64,000 nt of DNA from Blastobasis lacticolella. Its lineage: Eukaryota > Arthropoda > Insecta > Lepidoptera > Blastobasidae. The notes under the pieces are model-generated. The model was not told the DNA's origin. It saw nothing but the letters and a program-made list of their open reading frames with translations, and ran no database searches. The position numbers and the translations under genes are program-made. This document shows positions 22,128 through 33,240 of the stretch, piece by piece (position 1 is the stretch's first letter; every line of letters starts with the position of its first letter). Location: contig LR990060.1 of the NCBI GenBank assembly GCA_905147135.1, positions 10,432,001-10,496,000 of the forward strand, in the 5' to 3' direction.

Positions 22128-22345
22128 TCATCTTGGCGTTAATGACCCGTTTGTGCTATCGCGTACGAGAGCCCATGGTACGCCTTGACCATGATTCAGG
22201 ATTTGGCAGATCAGATAACTTTAGTGGTGCGACTGCCATTCGACCTCCCTGACCACCTGAGCAGATTGGATCATTTTTACACATTCAGTCGCCTGAATGT
22301 GCAGGTTTCATCACGATGTTTTCCCTCACCGTAGACTAATCTCAA
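22128..22345 (-). mobile_element. SINE S2, inverted (copy A)
   Basis: ATCATCTTGGCGTTAATGAC, GCCTTGACCATGATTCAGG, ATTCAGTCGCCTGAATGTGC and TCATCACGATGTTTTCCCTC. Present at the same place in copy B (41335-41545), so it predates the duplication. Confidence 0.7.
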
Positions 22346-22385
22346 TAACAATTCATAAGTATACAAACAATTAAAACATTTTTTC

Positions 22386-22492
22386 AACATCTTCATATCA
22401 GCCAAAAGACGCCTCCAGATATCTCCACAAAGGCCGTTCCTGTGCCTTCCGCATCAGCTGGTACCTGCGATCTTTACCAGGTCGTCAGTCCG
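22386..22492 (-). mobile_element. RTE LINE 3' terminal fragment (copy A)
   Basis: CATATCAGCCAAAAGACGCC, ATCTCCACAAAGGCCGTTCC and CTTTACCAGGTCGTC match the 3' end of the RTE at 14407-14560. The counterpart in B is at 41590-41703. Confidence 0.65.
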
Positions 22493-22499
22493 GTCATTT

Positions 22500-23595
22500 T
22501 TCAACATGACTCCTTTCACTGATTAGCCACTAAAGCCTACCTTCACCAGGGTTTTAACATATTACTTCGCACGTAGGCACCTGAGCTAAACGTAAGTGAT
22601 TAAAACCGCCCTGGCCCACCTTTGTGGGCTCGCAGCATTTCCAATCAGCAGAATTAATTGCATATAAAGTCTGACCCGATTTTGTAGCGGGGAATGACTT
22701 TTAACTGTATAACGTTAGGCTGTCAGCCATTTCGCTCCATTGCTTCGTGTTACGATTTTATTTTTATTGCTTCATCAAGGCCTTTTGTTTATTTTTTGTG
22801 CGTTTCGTAAAGGTTCAATCATGTATCAATGAATTGGGTTTCATTTCGGATCCGTTTTATGTTGATGTTCCTTTTTCATTTTGGATTGCTGAATAATGGG
22901 TTTGTTGGGCTGTCTTTTTACGACTTTTTACATTCGAAAAACGTTTCCTGTATAGTAGGGGAGACAATTGTAAACTTCATCTAAATATTTGACGTTCTTA
23001 GTTCGTAAGTATTATTATTAGGCAGGGGTCAATTTGGATATGCATCGCACTTATTGTTCGTTTCGTTTCGCTAGCAGAGCTAGGAGAGTCGGAATTATTC
23101 ATGCAATTTGCACAATTGACGTTAGTGCGAATAGGTATCCGATATGCAACCGACTTTGCTGTATATTCGTTCTTGTACTTAGTTTAACTTTCATTGAGTG
23201 AAATATAAAGGTTCCAAATACAACCTGACGTAAATCTACTTTTCCGTCGCTATTTACAAAGGAACAGGACGTATCCTTTATAAATAACGTCTTTCTGTAT
23301 TAAAGTCACAAACAGTCGTAGCAAGCAGCATTGACAATACATTCTGCCGCTTTTCGCTAAACCCCTTAAAGGGGCTTTTAGTGTTACCTCTGCGTTTGTC
23401 ATTTGATATTTAAATGTGACGGAAATAGCTGCTTTTAAAATATTTAGTTGGTATACTATTCTACTTTTCGTCAACAATTATATTTAAGTGTCTTCTATAA
23501 CAAATATTTCATTTTATTTTTGTTTATAATTGCAGTGTTGATCTTATATATAATTAATTTTTCTTATTGTCCTAGCGGTTATTTTTTTTATTATA
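22500..23595. other. Gene-free stretch of copy A
   Basis: Collinear with 41710-42770. A small inverted repeat AAACCCCTTAAAGGGGCTTTT lies near 23360 in both copies. No gene supported. Confidence 0.5.
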
Positions 23596-23599
23596 CTAG

Positions 23600-23770
23600 C
23601 ATGACATTTGACTGCCATCTCACCTGGTGGCATGAGTCGATGCGACCGAAGATGGAGCATGCCTGTCTAGGAACAGCTTATTCACATTAGCCTTGAAGGT
23701 GTCAAGATTGTAGGGACCAGGGGGCTTATTTTGCTAAATCGCCATATTCGAGGACAGCGTTTTTTTACAC
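23600..23770 (+). mobile_element. LINE 3' UTR fragment (copy A)
   Basis: TTTGACTGCCATCTCACCTG, GAAGATGGAGCATGCCTGTC and GAACAGCTTATTCACATTAG are a LINE-tail phrase. Copy B (42775-42920) keeps the second half but has lost the CCATCTCACC part. Confidence 0.5.
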
Positions 23771-23875
23771 ACAATAAAGAAATACAGAGATATAACATAG
23801 ATTTATCGTATCATGTATAGATAATTTATCGCGAGTAACTTCTTTTTTCTACCTTAATAATTCACACACACCCAA

Positions 23876-24325
23876 ATGAGTGCACCAAATCCTTTATACG
23901 TACATGGCTTTAACATGTCAAACTCGAAACGTTATGACGATACGGTTGACTCGCTTTGCGGAAACGAGCGCTCGGAATCTATTCGGGAAAAAGAGAAAAA
24001 TAAGGCAGCAGGGAAAACACTCTCAGGCAACATGTTCCATTCCTCCCAACTTCTGCAAAGGCCGTTACTTTACTCATCTTCCTCCATAAGCCCGGTCTTC
24101 AGGATTCTTACGTCGCATATAGGTACGGCATACCTAAGCATCGTATTCGACTCAGCGTTGTCAATCCATCAATTCTTCGGCCTTCGGCGGTACTTCTTTC
24201 CTGATACTGGCAGATTCAGGACCCGTTTAGACATCGCCGCTTACAAACCGGACAGTAAGCGCGTACGCGTCGTGCTCGCACAGTCACCGCGTAGCAATCG
24301 GTCAGAGAACGTGCAGTCTCCGTAA
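23876..24325 (+). other. Open frame of 149 codons, probably not a gene
   Basis: The frame starts MSAPNPLYVHGF and stays open to 24325. In copy B the same DNA is split by indels into 43022-43240 and 43183-43500, so the frame is not conserved. The minus strand of the B copy contains RRRPKNGWIDN, faintly like the C-terminal tail of RTE-type LINE proteins (pattern GRPK.RWLD.V). The stretch may be an old LINE remnant read in the wrong frame. No initiation or splice signals support a gene. Confidence 0.3.
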
Positions 24326-25009
24326 TTAGCGCCCACACGATGCGGTGACGATGCGGGTGCGGCACGACCACAGTGTGGTTGCGACACGATTATCTATTGT
24401 GCGGTGACAAGGCGGGCGCGCGTTTGTTTACAAATAATGAAATAAGCTTCTGTTATTAGTATAGGAACCAAAATTGCATAAACATTTGGGGAAAATCCTG
24501 CAGAAATAGTGTAGGTACGATTGTATGGGCTTTTAAGGACCATTTCTCACGTATCCCTGGAGCTACGCAGTACGTGACCAAACCAGCGAGCCTCTTCAAT
24601 CTTATCCGCGATACGTATTAATCTCGCTAATGTGCTGATCATATTTGGCTAAATTCAGAAGCAAAAGGCGTAAGAGCAAGTCAAAGTGGAATGTACTGAT
24701 TACAGAATAAGGTTCATTTTCAAAAGGCGTGATGATGAAATGAAATTTATTTTATAAGCTCGCTAAGCCGGGTTTAAGCGCATAAGACTGCCACGAATGT
24801 AGGAATTCGCGCACTCGGTCAGGTCACGTGCGTGACGTCGCACATCCACCGCAGCATTTTAATTTAGTCGACGTAGAGTTCGCGGACGTGCCTCGTCAGC
24901 GCCGGTCAAGTCTCGCCTTCAAAGAGCATCACAGACCATAAAGCCGACCGAATACTCTTATATATTATTTTATATTATTGGTGGACACCTTCTTCACCTT
25001 CTTTACCCC

Positions 25010-25190
25010 TACCTACCTTTTTCATTGCTTATTAACCTTCCTCTTGAATCCCTCTATCTTCTTTTGAAAACCGCATTAAAATTCGTTGCGTAGTTTAAAA
25101 GATTGAAGCGTATATAGTAGATACTTACGAAGATCAATAGAGATAGACGGCGGGAAGCAACTTTGTTTTATACTATGTATAGATAATATA
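25010..25190 (+). mobile_element. Helitron-associated repeat (copy A)
   Basis: ACCGCATTAAAATTCGTTGC, GTAGTTTAAAAGATTGAAGC and GCAACTTTGTTTTATACTAT. The same family occurs at 44155-44345 (its duplicate), 9470 (inverted) and 63470. Confidence 0.5.
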
Positions 25191-25200
25191 CAGGATGTTA

Positions 25201-25345
25201 CATAATATATGTATGAAGCCGTGAACTAGACGGAGTGCTAAACATATTAAAACGATAGGTACAATTATTTCTGTCGTACTTGGAATTTTGGTATTTAGCA
25301 CTCCATCCGGTTCACGGCTTCATACATATATTATGTAACACCCTG
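25201..25345. mobile_element. Palindromic MITE, only in copy A
   Basis: Inverted ends of about 52 bp with about four mismatches (CAGGATGTTACATAATATAT at the left; reverse complement of the right end CAGGGTGTTACATAATATAT) are flanked by TATA on both sides. Copy B has an uninterrupted ATAATATATACGAGC at the matching place (44350-44365). This proves the element inserted after the duplication, with a TATA (or TA) duplication. Confidence 0.85.
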
Positions 25346-25582
25346 TATAAGATCTTCTTCAGCTTTACAGGGATTTTAGTTACAGGATTATTATTATAGC
25401 TTTTGCCCGGGACTTCGTCTCCGTAGACTAATTATATATAATTTACAGATACTGGTGAATGATAGATAGCGCTGCAGCGGGTCTAGCCTATTGTTTCGTT
25501 GCGAGCAATTCCATTGCGATTCCCGATCGTAACCTGTTAGCTACATTCGGCCAGCGCTGGCAAATCTTCGCCGTACTGCGAA

Positions 25583-25995
25583 CACTGCAAAGCTGGCCAA
25601 ACGTAGCCTAAAACTTTCGACCGGAAATCGCAATAGAATGACAACCTGCATAAGACCAGCAGGGTGAGAGAAATCACATACAGTTATTGGCTGCTTTCCT
25701 CACATTACATTCACAAACACATTTTCAAAATGTCTTGGTACTTTTTATGTAAATTGTTGAAGCGGTAACTACATCAGGTTGCAGGCAACAAAAATGCAGT
25801 GTCACAATGCATTGTTGCTGTGAGGACTAAGATGAAATGTCTCATGCCTGTAATTGCGCTGGCTATCCTATCCTTCAAACCGGAACACAACAATGCAAGC
25901 ATTATTGGTTGGCGGCAGAAACATATAACTAAATACGAACAGCTAACGCTGCAAAGCTAGCCGAACGTAGCCGAAAACTCTCGATTGGCTTTTGC
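25583..25995. repeat. Pair of direct repeats flanking a LINE tail
   Basis: CTGCAAAGCTGGCCAAACGT (25583) and CTGCAAAGCTAGCCGAACGT (25948) each start about 55 bp of similar sequence (AGCC.AAAACT.TCGA..GG, CGATAGAAT). The copy-B pair lies near 44862 and 45490. Confidence 0.5.
25775..25925 (-). mobile_element. LINE 3' region fragment T4, inverted (copy A)
   Basis: The reverse complement carries GCTTGCATTGTTGTGTTCCG, GTTTGAAGGAT and CAACAATGCATTGTGACACT, with GTTGCCTGCAACCTGA. It matches the T4 block at 60745-61017 and the copy-B duplicate at 45313-45465. Confidence 0.5.
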
Positions 25996-26211
25996 GATAG
26001 AATCACTACGGAGCGATAGGCATCTGTTAAGAAGAAGGTGATAATAACATGGTGGTGAATTGAAACGCAATTCAATGAAATGGGTACGGAGCGTAGTAAC
26101 CGATAATTTTCACGGACGCAGTCGGGGGTAAAAAGCTAGTAGTATTATGAATTAGAAAGTTTGTGCATGTGTGTCTTGTAAGTGTCGATTAGTAGGCTGG
26201 AATAGGACGTA

Positions 26212-26229
26212 CCCCCCCCCCCCCCCCCC
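26212..26229. repeat. Homopolymer of 18 C
   Basis: An uninterrupted C run in copy A. Copy B has CGACCCCCTCTCTCC at the matching place, so the run expanded after the duplication or is an assembly artefact. Confidence 0.8.
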
Positions 26230-26267
26230 GTGTCAACCCCCACTTGTGCGACATAACGTGTAGTCTG

Positions 26268-26392
26268 CACAGCTAGCACAAGTGTGCACGCGATAAACGA
26301 GAAATGACACCGCATAGATACTGCTATCTCTTCCATCTTAGCTTAGCGACGCGAGCTATACCGCGGGCACACTTGTGTTAGCCGTGCTGCTC
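26268..26392. mobile_element. Palindromic MITE, family M3 (copy A)
   Basis: CTGCACAGCTAGCACAAGTG at the left and ACACTTGTGTTAGCCGTGCT at the right are inverted ends, with TACTGCTATCTCTTCCATCT inside. Relatives lie at 13360 and 45798. Copy A has lost about 25 bp of the interior compared with B. Confidence 0.6.
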
Positions 26393-26783
26393 GCGTTATC
26401 AATCGCGACTGAGCACTGCTTGACACTGGTTCATATATACCAGAAACGTAACGTCAACGTGTGCATGACAGAAATGACGCTTTGTTCTCAGTGGTCTCTC
26501 TGCCTAGGGGTGGCACTTACAGAACGGGCCGTTTTTTGCTTCGTGGTCGTAACGCGGGCGGAAAGTTAGTGCTATTACAATACCAAGTTCAATCTAGATG
26601 CTTACAGCCTCTCTCTGGCCATTGTCGGCTTATCTCTGGCCGTGACGAGGCTTTTCTCGCCATTGTATTTGCTTTCCACCATTCTACGCGGGATGACAAT
26701 AAAACTCGTTTTAACTTCTCGGATACGGAGCTATTGATTTTAAGTTCAAATACGTTATTTCCATCGCTGAAACTTTACAATTT

Positions 26784-26796
26784 GTTATGTCCTTTA
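26784..26796. repeat. Target-site duplication, left, of copy-A SINE
   Basis: GTTATGTCCTTTA, repeated at 27160-27172. Copy B has a single GTTATGTCCTTTA (46471-46483). Confidence 0.9.
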
Positions 26797-27159
26797 TCAT
26801 ATGTGCGTTAATGTCCCGGTTGTTCTCTCGCGCACGAGGGAACGGGGTCCGCCTTGACCATGATCCAGGATTTGGCGATCAAGTAATTACAGTGGAGCGA
26901 CTACCATCTGACCTCCGTGACCCTGCTACCAGGGGAACCTGACCAGATTGAATCATGGTTTCAAATTCAGTTTCCCGAATTTGCAGGTTTCATCACGATG
27001 TATTACTCCCGTTTCCCACACCGTAAGAGCATCGGTTGGAATAGTAAATAACTCAGAAAAGAGTCATTGGTACATGGCCGCAGCGGGATCCGAACCCGGT
27101 ACCTCTCGCTTACGAGTCGGATCTCAACAACTCAACCGCTCGGCCACTGACACTCCAAT
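26797..27159 (-). mobile_element. SINE family S2, full length, only in copy A
   Basis: On the minus strand the tRNA-like head (27159 to about 27075; GTGGCCGAGCGGTTGAG, GGGTTCGGATCCC) is followed by the complete S2 body, ending near AACGCACATATGA. A perfect 13-bp duplication brackets it and copy B preserves the empty site. The head resembles a Ser/Leu-type tRNA but lacks a paired acceptor stem, so it is not called as a tRNA. Confidence 0.9.
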
Positions 27160-27208
27160 GTTATGTCCTTTAAATAGGGTTAAAGGCTTCAATTGATAGA
27201 AGTTACAG

Positions 27209-27318
27209 AGGCGCTGTCCTAATTGTCAATGGTCGTGCGACCATGGTCGTAAGACGGACGTCGCCCGACTAATAGGAGTCTTCAACCGCCCGTCGCACGA
27301 CCATGGTGCCAATTAATT
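27209..27318. mobile_element. Short MITE, family M1 (copy A)
   Basis: AGGCGCTGTCCTAATTGTCA at the left, core GACCATGGTCGTAAGACGG, and CCATGGTGCCAATTAA at the right. The right end is degenerate. It is duplicated with copy B (46679-46783). Confidence 0.6.
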
Positions 27319-27582
27319 AACCATTACCAGTTTCACTAGGTTTATTCTTATTCTTATTCAATTAAGACCGGTCCTTACAAATCCGTGGTCGAAACCCGAA
27401 ATACTACTTATTACGCTCTTAGGCGAGTAATGTCTAATCCCTTTCACTTGTATAGAAGAGGAAAACTCGTATCTCAATACTAGGCCACATTGTCCACTTT
27501 CCAACCGTAAATTTTCATCCTAATCCTAGCTTTCCAATCCTAACTAGTTCTAATCCTGGTAATACGGCGAGCATGATGGGCA

Positions 27583-29971
27583 CTGTAACGATCACTATGT
27601 ACCATGAGCTCGTCACCGTACAATTTATTTATATATCATATGGTTGTAGTTGATGGACTTGGAAATGAATACGCATATCATACACAGAGCAGTGTGTGGT
27701 TAAAAATAGTTTGCTTATCATGATTTCTTTTAACAATAGCTCTCAAATACTTAACCAAAACTCGGTTTTGTAATAAACTTAAACAATTTATTTGACGATA
27801 AGAGAAATATTTTACTTCAAAAGCCCGTAATAAATTTACGCTATTGATTGGTTGGACGACAGGCGAAATATCGTGAATATCTTAAATGTTTGGCGTCAAG
27901 TATGGGACTCAAGAAAAATACTCACAAGTGATAGTGATGGGAAATTCATACAAATACGTTCCAACGAAATATCGAAATAAATAATTGAATAAAAGCACAC
28001 CTAAATATTAAACGAGTCTAGAATTTAATTTTAATCTACTTGTTTGACGACTCAAATGGATTTGCTTCAAAGGAATTAAATATATCTCTATACTCAGTCT
28101 GATGAAACATTACATCGAGTTTATAGTACCTAAAATGTCTTTATATTGTTTACTTATAAGTCCCTACATTATAAATGTTGGTCTAAAGAAATTTTACATC
28201 GAAGCCATTTGCTTACGTATTTTTGTTTGCGTTGTTTAAATTTAATCGACTCGGTAAATAAATAAAACGTCGTATGCACACATCCCTACATCCCTAGCTG
28301 TGTAACATTTAAATATTTTCGGTTTATCAGGAACATTTTGTAAAATTTATGGATGTGCGAACGTTATAAGAGCAGTCGTTTTAGACCTCATAAACTTAGA
28401 AATATTTCATTTTTTGTTTGTTTGAAATATTGAACTGTGGGAATTTTGACGATAACGATTTAAAGCAAGGTGGCCAGGGTAGGAGAAACGGGACAGTCAG
28501 CCCTTGGGTCGCGTCGTGTGAACATCATCGTATCCATTTCCGTAACTAAGAAAACCCCAGGCTTTTCCGAAATTTCCTCGAAAAATTCATTACAACTCGC
28601 GTGTAGTTTGTTAAAATAATTAGTGCTTCATTATTTTGTGTTATCTTTCAGCTTTGTGTCGTTTCTTTCGTTCTCTATATATTTCTTAATCTACGTAGTG
28701 TCAGTGATTTGGTTTGTTTTACATTTGTCTTTGTTTCTAAGTTTCGAAAGCGTAAGTTACATTCTCATTACTTTTATGGTAGTTAAGAGTATTTATTAGG
28801 GCTCTTAGAGATTTCAACATAAGTGTGAAAGGTGATTAAAACAGAAATTTTGAGGAAAATATTACCAAATTAAATATCATCAGTACTCACCCTCACTGAA
28901 AAAAAAACTATAAAACTAACCTGGGACACAGTTTCGGATGTGACATCGAATACACTCTAAGAGAATGAGTCCGGCACGAATCCCGACTTGGTCTTCGATG
29001 GCCTAGGCGCTCTAACTAAGTCTACGCCTAGGTTTGCCGCCGAATTCTGGTACGATTTTGGCCCATGTTCCCTTTGTGCTTTTAAAGCTTTAATGACATT
29101 TTCCTACGGACATGAATCTCGAGTTTGGATCGAAACCTGGCCCGAGTCGTTATCGTCCCTCACTAGGCACACAACTTACATACGCGAAGTAAATAAAATT
29201 TAAATAATAGTCTCTCCTTTGACTCGTGAGTCGATAGGTAGGACCATAATAATGCCTGACGAGATGATCGGAATATGAGTGACGGTTTGAGCGAAGTAGA
29301 CAATAGGTCACTGGTTCGTTTGATTTCGAAGGCTTTGCTGGTTGGCTGAGATATGAGGTGTGATGGGAGTCTCAGTTCCTTATCGATTAGGTAGGTTTTC
29401 CGAGACCTAATGGCCTCTATTCTATAATATTTAAGTGAGGATAACGTAAGGGTTTCGCAATCATAGGGTTAGAGTGGCCACAGAAGAAAGAAGAATCCGT
29501 TGCCGTTTCGAGTGCTGTCAAAGCAAAGTCGCATGTTTACTTTACTTATCCTTTGTTTGATTTTTTGTACGGATTTTATAAATTGTTTGACTATTTCGAT
29601 TTGCGTGAATTACATTTAAATCATCTTATTTACGTGGATTTATGTTTCATTAGTTTAATTTTTAAGGATTTTGATACTTTTATTTAGGTGAACTAAATTT
29701 TATTCATTTGCGATAATCTTCCGAATATTCGTACGGTTGAATTACAGAGAATTTCTATAAAATTTACATATTTCTTGGGACGTTTTTCAAAATGTGTACA
29801 CAACGTAATAGGTCTGAAAATTTAAATCAATAACTAGACGATCACTTGCTTACGGCCAAATCACAATTTGTGAAATGATATTTATTATGTTATGTCTACT
29901 CTTTATAGGTAGATACTCGTATGTGTGTATTTATACAGACAGATAGGTATTAGGGTGACTGAGAAGTTGCA
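27583..29971. other. Segment of copy A absent from copy B
   Basis: Copy B joins the sequence matching 27582 directly to that matching 29972, at about 47003, over a short shared GCA. The 2.39-kb segment shows no transposon ends, so a deletion from B is more likely than an insertion into A. It contains AT-rich DNA and, near 28440-28755, a GC-richer patch ending in CGAAAGC|GTAAGTTAC, which could be a non-coding first exon with a splice donor. A 71-codon frame (28988-29203) lacks an ATG start and any known domain. Confidence 0.6.
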
Positions 29972-30111
29972 GCACCTTTGCGCCGGGAGCGGTCAGGGAT
30001 GGGATATTTGGCTGATAAAGTTATTTGTTGATTTAATATTAAGTATCTATTTTATTTTAATTAATCACCATCGTCTTAACTGTATTTAATTATCACGATC
30101 TTTCTGCTGTA

Positions 30112-30226
30112 GGCCTGCTGGAAAAAAATCTTTATAGAAATAAGTTGGCCTGTCTGATATATTATGTCATTTAGTTTTGTAACAATCTTGTTAATAGTAA
30201 ATGGTAAAATAAATAAATAAGTTTAT
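30112..30226 (+). mobile_element. LINE 3' tail, family T2 (end of copy A)
   Basis: TAGGCCTGCTGGAAAAAAAT, AGAAATAAGTTGGCCTGTC and an end in AAAATAAATAAATAA. The counterpart in copy B is at 47138-47235. Confidence 0.6.
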
Positions 30227-30267
30227 GAATTTGAATAATTAGGATATTTGCTCTTGTCTCTGCCTAC

Positions 30268-30484
30268 CTGTAAGGTTTCCAGTGCTCCATGGGGTGGGGA
30301 TTTCGGGAACCGTGGCTTTGGCAGTGAAGGGGCATTTGCCTTTTTGCTGCCAGAGCAACGTGTTATAGAGGTGGGCAATGCATTAGTGATACTCTTGGTT
30401 TTGTTAATGTCTATAGGCAGTGGTGACCACTTTTCATCAGGTGGTCCGCTTGCCTGTTTGCCTACCGAATGACATAAAAAAACC
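30268..30484 (+). mobile_element. LINE 3' tail T1 inserted in copy B
   Basis: Starts TGTAAGGTTTCCAGTGCTCC and ends GACATAAAAAAA. It splits CTGCCTACC|CGAGAGTTTG, which is continuous in copy A (17765-17783). Closest relatives are at 521-760 and 63645-63890. Confidence 0.85.
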
Positions 30485-31006
30485 CGAGAGTTTGTATGCA
30501 TGTATGTAAGTAAGTAAGCGTGTACTTTTTACTAAAAATTGAGTACAATTGAGTATACTTTGAGTCCACAGGTTGGTCGTCTGATCAATCCGTAGACTCA
30601 AAGCACTATTTGTATGTACAACGAGACATCCCATAATAACTTTTCCAGACCGAAATCCTTCTCGACTCTAATTCACTGCCGGGACTACAATACGTGACTT
30701 TTCAAAGCGAAGCACATTTCTCCTATATTCCCCTAATGCAGGGCAGGTTGTGGCTCACATAACTCACCTTTGGCCTTTGATCTTTATCCCGGTTTCGATC
30801 ACAATATGTCTTGGGGCTGAAGAAAAGGGAATGTTTTCACGAAAAAACGAATGTGCCTTCCAATATTCGGAACAATAGTTGAAGATCTAGTGATCCACTG
30901 TTTTGAATTGACGAACTGCTAGATTTTGTTAAGATTATTGTCATCTGTCGCATATGTATGCTGTAACAGTATGTAAAAATAAATATATTTTGTTGTTTAT
31001 AGGGCC

Positions 31007-31262
31007 ACAAACTATATCTGACTCACTGCAGGAATTAGGGCCTCTCCCACGAAGTTATTGCCATAGTTATTGCTATAATCACCACGTTTGGCAGGCGGGT
31101 TGGAGATCGCAGTGTTATAAATATAACAATGGACAACGCTGCTGCCCATTTTTCATTCTACAAGGACTAGATATTTCGCCTAAAAACATTAGTCGCCTTG
31201 TACGACACTTATGATTATAAGGAGGTGGTGCTATTCTACTCTGCCGAACACTACACGGTAAA
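31007..31262 (+). mobile_element. Interspersed repeat, family T3 (copy B)
   Basis: Counterpart of 18293-18556. It retains CTACTCTGCCGAACACTACA, where copy A has a small change. Confidence 0.65.
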
Positions 31263-32267
31263 CAGTATTAACCTAATATTTAAAATTTTCGACACTTAGA
31301 CCAGGTTTGTGCATCTATCTACATCTACACTATATATTATATATATATTATATATATATATATTATATATAATATAATATAATATTATAAAGAGGAAAGA
31401 TTTGTACCTATTTTTGTATGTTTGTATGTTTGTAATGAATAGGCTCAAAAAGTACTAGGCCGATTTAAAAAATTATTTCACCAATAGAATGCTACATTCT
31501 TCCAATTTGACATAGGCTACATTTCATTTTGAAAAAAATTAGGGATCCTTGGTAAAATTTGAACAATGTAACCGAAGGTGTAGAAAAATACCCAAAAAAT
31601 TCCTTACATCGCGTGCGCTGCGAAAACTATTGATGATAGAACAAAATAATGTACTACGACTTTGCAGAACACATCATTATCTACAAAAAGTGTCGTGACA
31701 GTATATGTCTAACTATTATAGTTATGTCACAATAAGTGTTCTTTTATTTTGAAAATTTAATTGAAATGCCGCCGCTAAAAAACGCTCTTTATTTGTACCT
31801 TGGTATTAATCCTTATCAAAATCAATTACTTCATATTCACGACTACTTCAATACCTTTATATAACTTTTTGAATTATTCAATTCAGACATTCCATTCGAA
31901 AGATATCACGAGTTTAAAAATGTGAATATTAGAAAAAAGTCGCGTGTTCGCCGCTCAGTCCGCTCGGCTATCTAGGCAGCACGGGATACGTACGGGAGGG
32001 GAGTCAATGTCAAGAAATACGGCCGTCAGGAGCCGGAGCCTTCCCTCTAAAATGGTTGAGGAGACGGTTGGAACTTTTGTGATCGTAATATGGTGTCCTG
32101 TTTGTAACGGGACACTACTCAGTACATACTTAAGTATAATATAATTACTTCATATTATAAACACGAAGTCCCACGGCGTGTCTTACTGTCAGTCTGTACG
32201 CGATAAACTCAAGAACTAATAAACGGATTTTCATGCGGTATTCACACACAGACTACATAGTGCGGTT

Positions 32268-32270
32268 TTA
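32268..32270. repeat. TTA target duplication, left, of nested TIR element
   Basis: TTA here and at 37390-37392 directly outside the 36-bp inverted ends. Confidence 0.65.
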
Positions 32271-32433
32271 AGGCCTTGCCACACACAAAGCTCGGCGCGA
32301 GCGCGGCTCGGGCGCGGCGCGATGCTGGCGCGTTGCCTAGGCAACTATCGCGCCGCGCTATGGTTGCCTAGCAACTATCGCACCGCGCTCGCACCGCGCT
32401 CGCGCCGAGCTCACGCCACGCCGGCATCGCGCC

Positions 32434-32809
32434 GCCAGGGGTGGACTAACGAACAAAGCGGGAAAGGCGGCCCGCCCCGGGCCTCTGGTCCAGGGGGGCC
32501 ACCAAACGTCTCCAAGTTGTCTTGATCAAATCCTATACAAAGCTTTAAAATATGCTTAGAACATATCGAAGAGGTGGTTCGGAGTTGTGACAGGGGCGTA
32601 GCTATCGCCGTATCACTATTCAAACAGAATTAAGATCAGGGTCGAGGACCCCCTCCGCCAAAGAAGTAATTTTAACTAAATAAATAAAAACACTTAAACA
32701 TACAAATGTGAACTGAATAAAAAGCTTGTAAAATTACATAAAACTTCTTAAACTGGGGGCCTTATAAAGGTTGTCCGCCGTGGGCCTCTGATGGACTTAG
32801 TCCGGTACT
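32434..32809. mobile_element. Possible small hAT-like insert in the left GC block
   Basis: The ends CAGGGGTGGACTAA and TTAGTCCGGTACTG are imperfect inverted repeats (10 of 14). The insert is flanked by near-identical 14-mers, GCCGGCATCGCGCC (32420) and GCCGGCGTCGCGCC (32810). The duplication length does not fit a hAT element, so the class is uncertain. Confidence 0.4.
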
Positions 32810-33124
32810 GCCGGCGTCGCGCCAACAAAGTGTTGCCAATGTAGGCTATTTATCGCTATTTGGGGTATTCGAGATTAAAATTGGCGACGAAAAAATTGTA
32901 ATGGCAAATTGTTTAGGCTATCTCAGGCTTTGGGCCAAGGTACATAAATAAACATAAACTTAAGAGAGAACACCCGACGGTTTCGCGAATGACTGTGAGT
33001 TCCAAGTACATTTACCTTCTACTGCTCTTGCTGACACTAGCACCCATAGAGATATACATCTTGATGCGGTTGAACGAACAAATAACTCTGACGGTTACCG
33101 TAGTTAATAAAACAGCGCCGTCTA

Positions 33125-33240
33125 CAGTGCCACAAAAATGTCTGACCGGGTGACAGCATCGCTGTTGTTGGCATTGACATTACATTTCAAACGGCAACAC
33201 TTAGTTCCGGTTTTGGCCACCGGATCGAATAGGTTTGTCA
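33125..33240. mobile_element. MITE, family M4
   Basis: CAGTGCCACAAAAATGTCTG at the left, GACAGCATCGCTGTTGTTGG inside, and TTTTGGCCACCGGATCGAAT with AGGTTTGTCA at the right. Same layout as 21178-21292 and, inverted, 37078-37200. Confidence 0.55.

Larger units (their letters stand above)
17761..30249. repeat. Tandem segmental duplication, copy A
   Basis: This 12.5-kb block is repeated in the same orientation at 30256-47259. The shared order runs GTCTCTGCCTACC...CGAGAGTTTG at the left edge, then a T3 repeat, a LINE endonuclease remnant, a MITE, an RTE tail, a Helitron-associated repeat, an M3 MITE, an M1 MITE, a T2 LINE tail and TTGAATAATTAGGATATTT at the right edge. In a 210-base sample (20290-20500 against 38915-39125) I count about ten differences. 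The junction with copy B lies at 30250-30255. Confidence 0.9.

Noticed and set aside
23876..24325. 149-codon frame as a possible duplicated gene
   Set aside because: Indels break the frame in copy B, there are no splice or promoter signals, and the opposite strand hints at a LINE remnant.
26212..26229. C18 run as a G-quadruplex or functional motif
   Set aside because: It is a bare homopolymer at a site where copy B has ordinary sequence, so expansion or assembly error is the simplest explanation.
31326..31390. TATATA-rich run as a promoter or origin
   Set aside because: It is the expanded AT-rich start of the Helitron and not a regulatory element.
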